Below, one piece after another: positions 9,701 through 21,022 of a stretch of DNA of 64,000 nt. This DNA comes from Nephromyces sp. MM_2019 (Eukaryota > Apicomplexa > Aconoidasida > Nephromycida). The first letter of the stretch is position 1. Each line of letters begins with the position of its first letter. The position numbers and the translations under genes were made by a program. Location of the stretch: positions 1-64,000 of the forward strand of contig JADHZB010001978.1 in the NCBI GenBank assembly GCA_015657535.1, in the 5' to 3' direction. The notes under the pieces are model-generated. The model saw nothing but the letters and a program-made list of their open reading frames with translations, did no database searches and was not told the origin of the DNA.

Positions 9701-12700
9701 ATGTACATCGGTGTTTAGGACATTGCTTGCCTCCGTGTGTGTTATATCTGAGTTGTATATGCTATATTTTTACATTATATTTCATATATGTGTTGTGTGT
9801 TACTTCTTTCTTATAGATTCTGTGTGTGTGTGTGTTCTTCCCTTCTTCAGAGCACAGCCTATGGTATTTTGGCTGCCGGCTATACTAGATGAAAAAACGA
9901 TAAAATTAAGGAAGAACGCTGAAGCAGTTATTGATGTAAGCTCTATTACTCTGATAACCTAACTTACAGAATTATGTATAATTTGAAGTGATTTACGCTG
10001 TGTGTGTCTTTTTGTGTGTCTTTTTGTGTGTCTTTTTGTGTGTCTTTTTGTGTGTCTTTTTGTGTGTCTTTTTGTGTGTCTTTTTGTGTGTCTTTNNNNN
10101 NNNNNNNNNNNNNNNNNNNNNNNNNNNNNNNNNNNNNNNNNNNNNTTTTGTGTGGATTTAGAGCAATTTTCTGCCTTGAAGTTGATGCTCTTTGAGAGTA
10201 GCCTTTCAATGTATGCATTGTGGTTTTGCATGTGTTTTGTGAGTACAATTCAACGCACAAACACGCAAAATTTGCTGCTTTGAAGATTGACCTATGTTAC
10301 TTCTTCTAGTTCCTCTGCTGTTTCTAGGCTGTTTTCGTTGTATTTGCCACTTTCTAATTGCTTTACTACTTCTTCATCTTCTGTGTGCGTGCCTTTTCCT
10401 TCGTTTGCTAGTTTCCATTGTTCCTGTAGTTCCTCGTCTTCTGATGTTTCTTCTGGCACTCCTCCTCCTCCTCCTCCTACATCCCTTCGTTTTCTTTCCC
10501 CTTTCCTCTCACTCTTTCAATTGTGTGTGTGCAGGAAAAGCTTGGATGGATTCATGAAGAAAATTTTAACCTACGTCGTAGTGCGTATGAAGGCAAACCT
10601 TACGAAATTGAAGTTACTCCTTCCTCATCTTCTCAAATAGTGAATAAAGACGTTTCTGCTACAGTCGATAGTAGAGGAGAGTATGAGAGAGAAGCTACCT
10701 TAGACTCGAATGCCAATGAAGATATGAATAAGGAAAGCCACTCCAATGGTGTGTCAAGGCTTTAAAATTAGGATGTGTGTGTGTGTGGAAAACTGTGTGT
10801 GAGGATGTTTTTAGAGCTGTGAAGAATGTGTGTGTGTGACGCAGTATTTATATCTGCAAAGAAGTGATTTTGCTGCTTTTGAATGAAGTTTTGCATTTGA
10901 TGGAGTACTTGATGCTTTAGGCAGTGTTTGATGGCTTAGAATTCGCTGCCTTATGCGATTCTTCAAAGCATAAAGCTTAAGCTTGCAAGAGGATGGAAAT
11001 TTTCTCAAATTATCCTTCATATTGTGAAATTTTGTGTATTTCTTGGAGTTTAGCGGTGTACGTACACTCCATATGTGAGTACTAGATATTAGTGAATTTA
11101 TGTATTCCTCCACAAGCTTGTTTAGTGGTGAGAATTGATGATGCTGGTGTGTTCTCTCTGCGTTGCTCGCAGTTTTGGTATGTTTGCTGCATTTTCTTCT
11201 CGTTTTCTTGAATTTTCTACACTTTTGTTGTATTTCCCTCTCTTTTTCCGGCATTTATTGCTTGAAGTGCTAATATTCCCGATGTTATAGCTCTCCGCTT
11301 TAAACCTTCTCCAATATTTTTCCCCTTTCCTAGATGAAGATGATGAATCGCACCCTTCCTCCCCAGCTCTTCGCCGCTTCCCCCCTATTGTGCAGAAAAA
11401 TCGTCATTCCTCCGAACGTGATCAGTCTGAAAAAGAAACACGCTCAAACGCAGAAGATAATGGAGAGATCTTAGACTATGAAGAAGATGAGGATGCATCG
11501 TCGCAGATTCCTCTAAAAACGTCTATTATTTCGCGAATTTCGCCTGATATTGCACGAGAAGAAGAAGAGGAACAAGATAACTCTTTCCAATGGTCAAACA
11601 AAGAAGAGCTAAAGAGCAACAAGATGATGCCTACGGCAGAAGATGAGTCTTTATCTACTTCTTCTACTCTTCGGGCAGATTACTCTCTGCACTCTCAGAA
11701 GGAAGGAGGAATAGCTTCAGTTGCAGAAGATGAAATTTTTCCTCTTCCAGCTGAAGGTATGTGTGTGGTTTTTTTAGAGTTTATAGAGCGAGAAGGAAGC
11801 GGATATGCTGGTGTTAATATTTTTATAGCATTATGTTTGATGAAGATGAAAGAGGGAAAATTATCCGCTAGCCAGAGCTGTTCACAGGGTTTAAGACGTT
11901 AGTGTGTGTGTAACAGTGCGAAGATGTGTGTAGAAGGCGAGAATATGCAAACAGGAGGAATTTGGTTGTCTGAGATGTGTTTGTGCTACTTTTCTTCTCC
12001 GTGTGTGTGTGCTTTACGCACTTAGCCTTCTCTGTCATCTTCTGGCGACTCATTCAGCTATTTTCGCTTGAAATTTCCCGCGTGTCCGGGTGTTGACAAT
12101 GATAGTCCAGTGCTTTGATGAAGTTTCGTTGCTTCTTCACTTTCCACTTGAATTGAAGATTTATTTCCTATTTTTCCATCGTTTTAAGGCTTTTTTTGTT
12201 ATTTTCCACAGAATTTTGCCTTTGAAACTATTTAGTATATACTAAGCCGGTCTTCATTCTAACAAAACGCATCTTTCCTTTCAGCCAACGAAGCTGCTGA
12301 AGAAATTCCTTCAATTCACATCGAGCACGAGCGTGATGATCAAGAGCAGGCTATTTCGTCTAGGGTTTCGAAATCCTCTGCTTCAGCCATTGAGGAAAAG
12401 CCTCAAAGTGAAGCGAAGAGTTCTCGCAAGAGTGAAGCTCAAACTGAAGCAGTTGCTCACTCTACTCTGAGCAAGTCTGCTAATCTTCAAGCTTCTCAAC
12501 CTGTTTCCTCATCTTATGATGAAGAGGATGCAGAAAGATCGCTTTCATCTGTCTCATCTGCTAAGGTCTCTTCATCTCCAAGAGTTATCTTGAAAGAAGC
12601 CGAGGAAGATAGTGCTAGACACGGAAATGATAAAGGGAGAGAGGATGGCAGTTTGCACACACAAGATGAAAGAGAGAACGTCACAATCCACACACAAGAT

Positions 12701-14704
12701 GAGGAAGAAAGGGAGGACATCACACTCCACGGTGATGTTCCTGCAATCCGTCAAGCAGAAACCAAATTTTCACTTGAGGAGGAGAATCGATCTTCTTCAG
12801 CTTTAGAAGGAGGAAAATCGATTGAAATTTGCAAAGAAGAGATGAAGAGGAGGAAAACTTCGAAACCAGATGAGCTTGAAGAGGTGGATGAGCTCAATGT
12901 AGGTGCACAGCAAAAGGAAGAGGTTTTGAAGGAATCTGTAGGTGAAATCTTGAAAAGCTCCGTTTCTTCTAGCGGAAGAGATAGCATAGAGAAAAGCTCT
13001 AATAAGAGATCACATAAGGTGGAAGCAGGACCTGCTGAGGGAGGCAGTGATGATGAAACTAGTGCTCAAGTTGAAGATCTTAATACTAAAGCTAAGACTA
13101 GAAAAAGTAAGCTTCTATGTGAAGTTATTAGTTTGTTTGCTCGTTTCTGTGTGTTGTTCAATTTAGAATCCTTTTTGCTGGGCATGCTAGTAGTCCAGAA
13201 GCGCCTGTGGGGGGGGGGGTGTGGATTTTTGTGTGTGTATATTTGGTTGCACGTGTGTGTATGCGTTTATGTGTGTGTTCATCTATATGTGTGTATGTAT
13301 TTATGTGTGTGTATTCGTTTGTCGGCGTGTGGATGTATTTTTGTGAGTGTATGTGTGCGTTTGTTTATGCGTTTCTATGTTTATATGTGCATTTATATGT
13401 TTGTGTGCATGTGCAGGGGTTGGTGTGCGTGTGCATCTATGTTTGTGTATTTGTTTCTCTGTGTGCTTGCGAGTCTTTTTCCGTACATGTGTGTGTGTAG
13501 TTTTATTTCCAATTTTGTAGAATAGCGAAGTTTATTAGCAAATCTTCAGATGAAGCGTCTCCATTGAATAAACGAGCATCGCACAGTGGATCGACGGCGA
13601 TGGAATCATACACGGTTAGAGATGAAGCGAAGGCCTCATCATCCCCGCTCGCGCACTATGAAAGGACTTCACCTAAGAGCAATAAGGTATGCAATTCTTA
13701 AGATTGTGAGCAACTCATCTGTTAACTTCTTGTTGTGTTTTTGTGCACTGCCTATTGTTCTCACGTGTGCAGTTTTAGGTTATTTTGAGTGTGTGTGTGT
13801 TGATCTGCGCTCTGTGCCTCCATGCGTGTGTGCTCGCAGCGCTATTATTCTTATTTTTCTGTACTTTTATCTCCTCTTTCGGCTTCTTGGAAAGTTGAAT
13901 GCACTGGAAAATCTCGCGCACACACACAGATGCGCAGGGGTGCTTGCACGCCCTCCCACGCACACACTAAAAGTACATACTCCAACATGCTCTCTCACGC
14001 ACATAGGCTCACATCCTCCAGCACCTTCTCCCACGCATGCTAATACGCTCACGCACTAACGTATACTCACACACATGAGATGCCGTTAAGCTTTTAAAGG
14101 GCTACTATAACACCCCTCTTCTCTGTTTTACTCTAGAGCACTCCTCAATATAGTAAATCTCCCCCTTCAATGCCTGAGATTGAGGCGATGACTGTTAATT
14201 CTTTGACGGCGGTTTTGAAGGTTTGTTGTGATTCGCATTCATCGAAAACGCTATGTGTGTGTTAATTATTTTTCTACAAAGTAATGCAGGCTTTTGAGTA
14301 GTATACTTGCACTGTTGTGTGCTGGTTTTTTTCTACTATATTTTGGTATTTTGCTTGTACAATGTGGCGTTTTCTTAAGAAACGCAAGAGTATTCTTGGG
14401 AAAATGCTAGCTTTAATCTATGATACCACATTTTTTCGATGGTGTTGTAGTGTAGATGGGGGTATCAGCTCCTTTCTCCTGGGTTTTTTTCCGTTTGCGC
14501 TGATCTTCGCTGCTTTTGCACTACCTCCTCTTTCATACCTGACAGTTATTTCCGCCGCACACTGTATAGTCTCTTCTATTTATCCTTCATTCTACCAATG
14601 TTGCTGCTATTTCTGGCATAGTAATAGCTTGTACTAAATAAGTTCGTGTGTACCATGCATAGAGAGCAGCTGCTGAACAGTTTGCCGAGATTTTACAAGT
14701 ATAA
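5488..14704 (+). CDS. PNN: Pinin homologue (splicing / exon-junction factor), 14 exons
   Basis: Exons: 5488-5740, 6498-6544, 6902-6967, 7681-7800, 8450-8542, 9091-9165, 9490-9542, 9851-9935, 10535-10748, 11334-11756, 12285-13106, 13526-13686 (start may be 13550), 14137-14220, 14663-14704. Total 2,538 nt, 845 aa, all phases compatible. Residues 1-35 form the helical pinin N-terminus; 35-59 are a Gly/Arg (RGG-like) stretch; about 123-265 form the Pinin/SDK/memA domain (RNRRMLNVGLLGHLHRAKEQ, then a charged coiled coil, then QPMVFWLPA where animal pinin has KPHLFYIPG). Residues 266-845 are acidic and Ser/Lys-rich, with a repeated HTQDE motif near 12650-12733. Pinin family proteins are nuclear and act in pre-mRNA splicing and the exon-junction/ASAP-PSAP complex. 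The 5' end is set by the ATG at 5488 (a second ATG follows at 5491). The exon 12 acceptor and the last two exons are the least certain parts. Confidence 0.85.
5991..6002. repeat. Intronic palindromic element, copy 3 (GTGTATGTACAC)
   Basis: In pinin intron 1, about 500 bases before the acceptor. Flanked by TA on the left and TGAG on the right. Confidence 0.7.
6615..6732 (+). repeat. (GT)n microsatellite
   Basis: About 118 bases of GT with a few interruptions (GTTT, GTAT), in pinin intron 2. The open frames through it are artefacts of the repeat. Confidence 0.95.
7455..7466. repeat. Intronic palindromic element, copy 4 (GTGTACGTACAC)
   Basis: In pinin intron 3, extended to a perfect 14-base palindrome AGTGTACGTACACT (7454-7467). 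Confidence 0.75.
7877..8010 (+). repeat. 24-bp minisatellite in pinin intron 4
   Basis: Five near-identical copies of TTCCTATGATTCTCTATG plus TGTGTG, at 7877, 7901, 7925, 7949 and 7973. A degenerate sixth copy follows, and related sequence reappears near 8070-8090. The period is divisible by three, so it keeps a spurious reading frame open. Confidence 0.92.
8396..8407. repeat. Intronic palindromic element, copy 5 (GTGTATGTACAC)
   Basis: In pinin intron 4, only 42 bases before exon 5, followed by TGCAC. Confidence 0.7.
8640..8971 (-). repeat. CA-rich block with degenerate tandem motif and (CA)n
   Basis: In pinin intron 5 the repeat orientation is reversed: CACACA lies on the + strand. Imperfect copies of a motif containing CTGA, then GGTGATAGAC or ACTGATAGAC, recur near 8751, 8780 and 8812. 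The block ends in a (CA)n run at about 8941-8971. Confidence 0.7.
9218..9228. repeat. Intronic palindromic element, copy 6 (TGTATGTACAC)
   Basis: In pinin intron 6. The first base of the 12-mer differs (CTGTATGTACAC), and TGAA follows. Confidence 0.6.
9697..9708. repeat. Intronic palindromic element, copy 7 (GTGTATGTACAT)
   Basis: In pinin intron 7. The last base differs from consensus; flanked by CCA on the left and CGG on the right. Confidence 0.6.
9999..10095 (+). repeat. 12-bp minisatellite (GTGTGTCTTTTT)n ending at an assembly gap
   Basis: About eight exact copies of a 12-base unit run straight into a block of N in pinin intron 8. Copy number is therefore unknown, and the array probably continues to about 10155, where TTTTGTGTG resumes. 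Confidence 0.93.
10096..10145. other. Assembly gap (50 N)
   Basis: Exactly 50 undetermined bases inside the 12-bp tandem array. Its true length is unknown. Confidence 0.99.
11056..11067. repeat. Intronic palindromic element, copy 8 (GTGTACGTACAC)
   Basis: In pinin intron 9, flanked by GCG on the left and TCC on the right. Confidence 0.75.
13200..13500 (+). repeat. GT-rich low-complexity intron sequence
   Basis: Imperfect GTGTGT, GTAT and GTTT repeats fill pinin intron 11. They begin with a run of G at about 13210-13219. Confidence 0.75.
13915..14075 (-). repeat. CA-rich low-complexity sequence in pinin intron 12
   Basis: CACACA and CACGCA motifs on the + strand. This is opposite in orientation to the GT-rich first half of the same intron (about 13790-13830). 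Confidence 0.65.
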
Positions 14705-17700
14705 AAGGCTGTAGCATTCTTGATGATTACAGCATTACGGATTATCAACCCGTGGACACAAGGCCGACTTGAAGAAGAGGCTTTTGGAGCATCTGGAATA
14801 TGAAACCCCTGCCTGAGGATTTGCGTTTTTGATGGTATCCTCTGGAAATTACTGCTTAAACTGCTTATTCTTAGAAAAATTCAAAATTTGCTCTTGGATC
14901 AATTTTCGTGTTTCTGTGCTCTTTCTTACCAGCGATTGTATACTATTTCGCTTCCTCAACTGCATGAAATTAGCTTCCAGCCTGCCTTAAGTATCCGACA
15001 TTTTGCTACGGTGATGAGACATACCTGTGTATATATGCGGGTAGACGTTTGTACGTAGAATATTTTTTAACACCCTCCGTTTTCAACCATGTAGAGGTGA
15101 ATGTGCTTGTGGGCACAAGAAAAATGCTTCTGAGAAGATGCTGCCTTCGTTTTTGCCTGCCCCTTCTGTCGCTGTCGAATATTTAGGCGCGTAATAAGAA
15201 CAATGTTCTTCATGTTGGTGAATCAGACTTGCCTTAAGACTGTCCTAGCGAACTGTTTGCTCTTTTATTATGTCTCAAAAAAATCAAGGGCTTACTGCCT
15301 CTGCTGGGAAACTGCAAGATTATAAGCTCTTATTTTTATTCCTTTTTATGAGGGGGTCATCCAGTTTTATCCTATTGAAGCAGTTTTTTCTTTGGGGATA
15401 CTCGAGTATGTTTTGCATAGTTAAAGACTTGTAGTTATGGCATACTTGACCGAATATAAATGCGCGGACTACATGGTGAAGTCGCGCTTGTCTAATCGGA
15501 TGAATATGCGCAGCACTTGCGGCAACTTTTTAGTTTAACCTGCTTCTGCCTCGCTAACAATACTTGCAGCATTGATCGTATATCTGCGCTGAACCTGTGG
15601 TGATACTAAAAATTCACTATTTTAAGGGTTTGAGTAAGCGGTTCAGAAAGCGATGAATCCCCTTAACAAATTTTGTAGCCGGTCAGAAAATGAATATAAT
15701 TAAGGATTGATCCTCCCTCACCCCGGCATGAGGCTTTGTATATGCATTATTCCTATAGACCTGATGGCACTGCCAGTACTACACTGAATCTTCGGAATTT
15801 TCTAATTTGGCGAACCTGGGTTGCCAGAGGATGCTTCCCCTTTCATCTATTAATCTCTGAAATATTTAAAAACTAGAAAAAGCGCTTGCCAGCAGGTACT
15901 TTTTCGTGATGAAAGATGTCCATATGCCAACCGGTTCTGCGAGTAACATGCCATTTGGAGCAGTTGCCTAATAAATATGTTCTGGACAACCAAGATGCTT
16001 GCCATACAGAAGAATGCTTCTTGCGGTTTCAGAATTTGAAACAAATCTATGCGGCAGCGTTTACACTCTGCTTCGCTCTATATATCAAAAGCATTAAGTT
16101 TCATCATTGCTGGATGTGCACTATAGTTTTCATTCTCACCTGCGCAGAAACTGAGATACCACAACCGTTGTGGCACGAGTAACAGTCCCAACTAAAGCTA
16201 GCATGGAGCCTGAAAAGGTTCAAAAAGGACGCCAAGGAGATAGGCGTATATCATGGACGAGGGGAACTTTCGAGATTCTTTTAGAGCATTGTCCAGACAA
16301 GAGAGTTTTATCAAGAGGTATGCATTGAAAATATTCGAAAGGCTGGTAACGCCTTCTTGGCTGCATCCTTTTCGTGCGAAACGCCAGATAGGCGCTTTTA
16401 TCAAGTAATTCCCCCTTAGGAGGTTTCGACTGCTTTTCATATAGCTGCCACTGGGTTAGCGTAGCAAGAAAAACCCCCAGCCCTAATGTCAGAAACATGA
16501 AAAGTAAAGCCAACAAACATCGTGAGCTATTCGTGAACAGTTCAGAAAAAACCCACTAGTTGTTTTTCGTACGGCGATGCTTAACAACCTGGTAACTTGC
16601 CTCTAGTGCAAGATCTCAGGAACTTGCGGTTCACGAAACGGCTCGACGGGAAGCAAAAAGTGCCATCCAAAGCTCTAAATCGCACGTATATCCTTGGCAT
16701 TAAAAAATTACTGACTCTACAAACAAAATGCCAGCAGCATGCTACGAGGAGTAGCGTGCAAAATCACGAATCTAAGCATGTCTAAACTTGCTCTATACGC
16801 AAGTGGAATACAACCAAAATTCTAGTAAATTGGTAATAATCAGAAAACTCATTTTTTGCCGCAGGCTTCTCTAGCCAAGTGTGTTAAAGATTCGCAGCTC
16901 TACATAAGAGATAATGATTTGCTCTACGAAAGTGCAGCCCTATATAGTCATGCTGACAAGTGACTCTAAATTTATTACAGCGGAGTTCCAGCTCATATTT
17001 ACACAAGTTCAATAGGAAGTTCATCCCGGTATAATAAGCAATCTCGCCTCATTTTTGCACTTATCAACTCCGGACACCGGATTGAGTTCAAGGAAAAAAA
17101 AATAAGAACCCTGCCCTTTGCTTCTTCATGCAATATTACAGTTGATCTATAAGCAAGTGACCGGGAATGTATGCAAGAAGTCCCTAGGGGTTCGCGTATC
17201 ACCTTCGTGACCGTAAAATGATACCAAAAGCTAATATTGTAAGTCTTTTACTGTATAAATTCCAAATGCACCAATTGAGAGTATATCATTTAGAGGATAC
17301 TCACGTATAACAGCTACAGAATTTATATATTATATAGCATGCATATAACACATTAAAAAAAAGCAAACTACAGAACTAATAACAACGCTCTTTCGCATAG
17401 GCAAAATTTTTCGAATATACATGATATGCAAACGTTTGAGCTCAAGGAACTCCATATACCACAGCCAGTGGAGTAAAGCTTTGTAAGCAACTCAGGGCTA
17501 GCATCAAGAAGTTACCAGCTTTATAAAGCTTGAAACTTACTCTAAAAAAACCGCTAACATAAATATAGCTGCTTATTGCGATAGACCCGTTAACCGGCAG
17601 GGAATCCTGAGGAAACATTAAAGTGGGCGGCAACTCAGTACCCCTAGCTCTAACTCTCGCAAATATGCCTTTCTTCTGCTGGGCATCCTACTCGAAAGAG

Positions 17701-17938
17701 TAAGCGAGACAATCCTACGGATCAAAAAATACCTCATTTTTAAAAGTAAACATAAAATTATTGACCACTCAACTCTTGTATCCAGAAACGAAATGAGCGG
17801 TAAGAGGAGCTTAATTATACTATTTAATCCGTCCAACTAAAGTTTGATATCACTATTTTAATTCTTCATTTAGTAAAGAAACTTGGTACGACTATAAAAC
17901 CAACCCTATGTCACAAAACGGCACGGCCCCAAAGCGCT
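14705..17938. other. Spacer without a firm gene
   Basis: This lies between the pinin stop and the end of the ML-domain gene. GT/CA tracts disappear here. The only frame worth noting is the short one at 16220-16498 on the minus strand, listed separately. Confidence 0.5.
16220..16498 (-). CDS. Candidate 92-aa protein with an N-terminal membrane or signal segment
   Basis: An uninterrupted ATG-to-stop frame. It begins with a hydrophobic segment (MFLTLGLGVFLATLTQW), followed by a basic hydrophilic region with KRMQPRRRYQPF. No family is recognised. Frames of this length occur by chance at this base composition, no splice partner is evident and there is no neighbour context. It could be a real small secreted or membrane protein, an exon of a larger gene, or chance. 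Confidence 0.2.
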   Translation of the reverse strand: MFLTLGLGVFLATLTQWQLYEKQSKPPKGELLDKSAYLAFRTKRMQPRRRYQPFEYFQCIPLDKTLLSGQCSKRISKVPLVHDIRLSPWRPF

Positions 17939-19252
17939 CTATGCTTCCAAGAGCAATTCATCTATCGGCTTTTTCTCCGCGTTTACGTTAATTTCCTTAG
18001 ATAGGAATGGAAAACTTGGTAGCGGGCTATAATTTAATATGGAGTCTATTATTCCTGGAAGGCTGAGCGTAGAGCCTGAACTAACAGCCTCGAAATTGAA
18101 AGTTGTGCAACCCAAATAACTATCGTCACTCAAAACTTCAGTTGAAGAGAAATAGATGACAACTTCGTACTTTCCCATGGGAATAGACGGGAAATGAGTG
18201 GAAACTGGGAAGTTATTCACTTTTACAGGTCCAACGGGGAATAACTCAGGCGCCATGGCGCCGAGATGCAGACGAAGAGGCACTATTATGCCACCTGTAG
18301 ACAAGAAAATGGAAAGGTAAACTTCAACACTCGGCGATGAAGCAAAAACCCCTAAGTGTAATACGATAATATTGCTGTAGCTGTATATCAAAAATTTAGT
18401 ACGGGTCCACAAAAGAAAAAATTCTTTTACATGCAGAAAAAATACCGCCTGCAAGCAATGAATATGATCGTGAATATACCACATAAAAAATATCCTGTGC
18501 ACAATTACTTTTGCAATACTAAATTATAAAGAATATAGATCTTTTAGTAACAAAAGGGGTGGAGAGAAGTAAATTTTACACTTGAACACAAGAAAGCACT
18601 CCTTTTTGAACATAAACGCGGGATTTTATAGGATTTAGATGAAAATTTGACTCCCAATTTATATAGCTATAAGCAGCAACTCGTACACAAAATTTCACTG
18701 GAATGTACACACGCAGGAAAACAGAAAATACATAAATAGAAGTCTATCCAAGTAAATCTAAGAAAATTCAATCCAACACCCCATGTATAACCTACCCCCA
18801 AGGGAAAAATCACGAAACTACGCAAAAAAATACAATATTCTTAATCTACCGCTTATGAAATTCCGAAATAACTCACCAAAGGGAACGGTCACATATAGAT
18901 TAACGTATAAGTCATCTATGGACTTCGTCAGAGAGACGCTTAAAATCAATTTCACCACAGAATTAGACGGGATGCGATAAGCGGGGTCTGACTTCACATC
19001 AATCGTCAACACATCGGTGTTTTTACGTTCACACGTATAGCTTTCTCCTAGCGTTAAAGCAGGAATACCAAGCTTAGGGGAAAAGAAGGACCACGTAGAT
19101 GCATGTGCAACTGTTAACATCAATTGGGCCTTGATGTCTTCAATCAATTCCGGAGGCACGTTAAGATGCTTTTCCTCAGCAGACTCAGCAGCTTGACATA
19201 AGGGTGTGAACATGCACATCACAAATGCAACAAAGACGAATTTTCCCCGCAT
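17939..19252 (-). CDS. Secreted ML-domain (MD-2-related lipid-recognition) protein, two exons
   Basis: Exon 1 is 18877-19252 and exon 2 is 17939-18294. They are joined across GTGAGT...TTGTCTACAG in phase 1 and give 243 aa. Residues 1-21 are a clear signal peptide (MRGKFVFVAFVMCMFTPLCQ). Residues about 80-195 resemble the ML fold: VLTIDVKSDP..IPSNSVVKLILSVSL near the start and IPMGKYEVVIYF...LGCTTFNFEAV at the end. The mature part has Cys74 and Cys188, placed like the outer disulfide of ML proteins such as NPC2. ML proteins bind lipids or sterols in the secretory or endolysosomal system; the ligand here is unknown. The start is the ATG at 19252, directly before the hydrophobic core. The ML call rests on pattern only. 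A long extension precedes the domain (22-80) and a tail follows it (197-243). Confidence 0.6.
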
Positions 19253-20318
19253 TGTTAAGCACAATAAAGCCAGAAGGGACTTGAAAAAATAAGGATATTA
19301 AACTCCGCTCTGATATCTGTGGCGCACAAAAAAAGAGATTTTAAGAGACATTTATAAGAGGGGTGTGTCTGCAGAGGCCTTCTGTAAAAACACTTGACGG
19401 CGGGCGATTAACGCAATATTTTTTTTACAAAATTATTAGCCATAATGAAGGGAAAATCAACATAGAATAGCTAAGAAAAAAATTTCTGCGATAAGCCAGC
19501 GAAAATTCTGCTGTCTACCGACACAGAAGCTCGCAAAGTATGATTATCTGCAATAAAAAGAGCCTCAGGTATTAAAAAAACGTTTTTTTAATTTAAATAA
19601 AGACGGTTAACATGCTTAAGTGTGAAGTGTTCAGTAAAAGTTAAAGTTTCCGGGAATTACAGCAGCATATCGTAAGCACAGCTTAATCATCTAGAGAAAT
19701 GGATGCAAAGCAGATACTGAGGAAAAATTTTGGGATCCCCATTTAAAAGCTCTCAGTTCTCTGCTTATGGTATAAAAAAAAATTACAGAATAATCTAAAT
19801 CAGCGCACTTCAGGCGATTCTTGCCTTTATTTGCATTTAAAATACGTCATACTCACTACTCTCAGGTATTGCAGCAAATTAAGGATAAAAATTAGCATGG
19901 GTGACCTTTTGGAAAGCTCGCTTTCGGAATACCTGCGGCTAGTGCTATAATTTTGCACTCTTTTTGCAAGATTCACCGCTTAGTGCTTTCGCCAACTGCA
20001 AGAAACATTGATTTTCCATCTTCGAAAAGAGGGCGAAAAAAAAATTGAACTCATCACTAGCATACCTGCTCCGAACAAAAAGTGAAAAAAAAACTTAATC
20101 ACGGAGTGAAGCCTCGACTACAAAGCAGCTAATGAGCGCCAAAAAACGCATCAACTAGCCAAAGAAGTGCCCTCAAAAAAAGTTACAAAGGTGCATATTA
20201 TACCTCCTAAGCAAAAAAAAATTCAATATGAAACAATAAAAAAAACGAAACCCATGTTTCTTTAGGTATATCCACATGCAAGCATTCGAAGAAACAGTGA
20301 ATTTTCCGATCAAAAAAG

Positions 20319-20456
20319 CAACTTCTACAAAATACAACGAATGCACCGCAAACTATCCTGTCAAACTAACCCTTTTTTATCAAAAAATTACCTCAAAGAG
20401 AAACAACTTCTACAAAATACAACATGAGTGCGCCGCAAATTATCCCTTTAAACTGG
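20319..20456. repeat. Imperfect direct duplication, about 84-bp period
   Basis: The segment starting CAACTTCTACAAAATACAAC at 20319 recurs at 20403. Similar downstream sequence follows each copy (TGCACCGCAAACTATCC against TGCGCCGCAAATTATCC). Two copies only. Confidence 0.8.
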
Positions 20457-20898
20457 CTACTTCTGACTAAAAAACCTCATTTTTTCGTAGGATCATCCTG
20501 CCAAACAGTCCTGCCTTAATAATTTTACAATGTTTCAGAAATAGATTCCCATTCCTCAAGTTAGCTAAAAAAAAATACTTTCGTTATGCCTTAATTTTAT
20601 GCCAATCCTCTCTTGGACAAGCGCATGTCCTTCCCCATTGTATTCCCCTTGGTACGAGTCCTAACGGTTTCAGATATATCAAGGTTTCTCATAAATTCAT
20701 TGAATGTAAAAATTTCGACCCCGCACTAATTACACGCTCTTGGCTTTTTTCCTGCACAAAGAATATAAAACAGGACCTTACCTCGACTCAAAAATTAAAA
20801 GGAAAAAGATTTCCACAATATTTTTGTGATGTGTACATGTAATTGTTTTGGCGTTGGTTTCCAAAGTATCCGGATCTCGCAACACGTGTATTCCAAGA

Positions 20899-21022
20899 GG
20901 AGTGAGCGTATTCACTGCACCCGTGAGTGGTAAGCTTCCACCCGGCTGCGGTGCTCTCGACGGGCGATGTCTTGACAGGACCGTAAAATTTGCTTCCCGC
21001 TGGCAACTTCACGGAAACCACG
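20899..21022 (-). CDS. Possible isolated exon in a GC-richer patch
   Basis: On the minus strand a TCAATCACAG acceptor is followed by an open frame GKITFHVVSVKLPAGSKFYG... that reaches a GTGCAG donor-like site. The patch is visibly richer in G and C than its surroundings. The opposite strand and a second minus frame are also open, so the coding strand is unproven. The phrase FYGPVK faintly recalls FPVGPVK of the neighbouring ML-domain gene. It could be an exon, a decayed paralogue exon, or noncoding. Confidence 0.2.
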
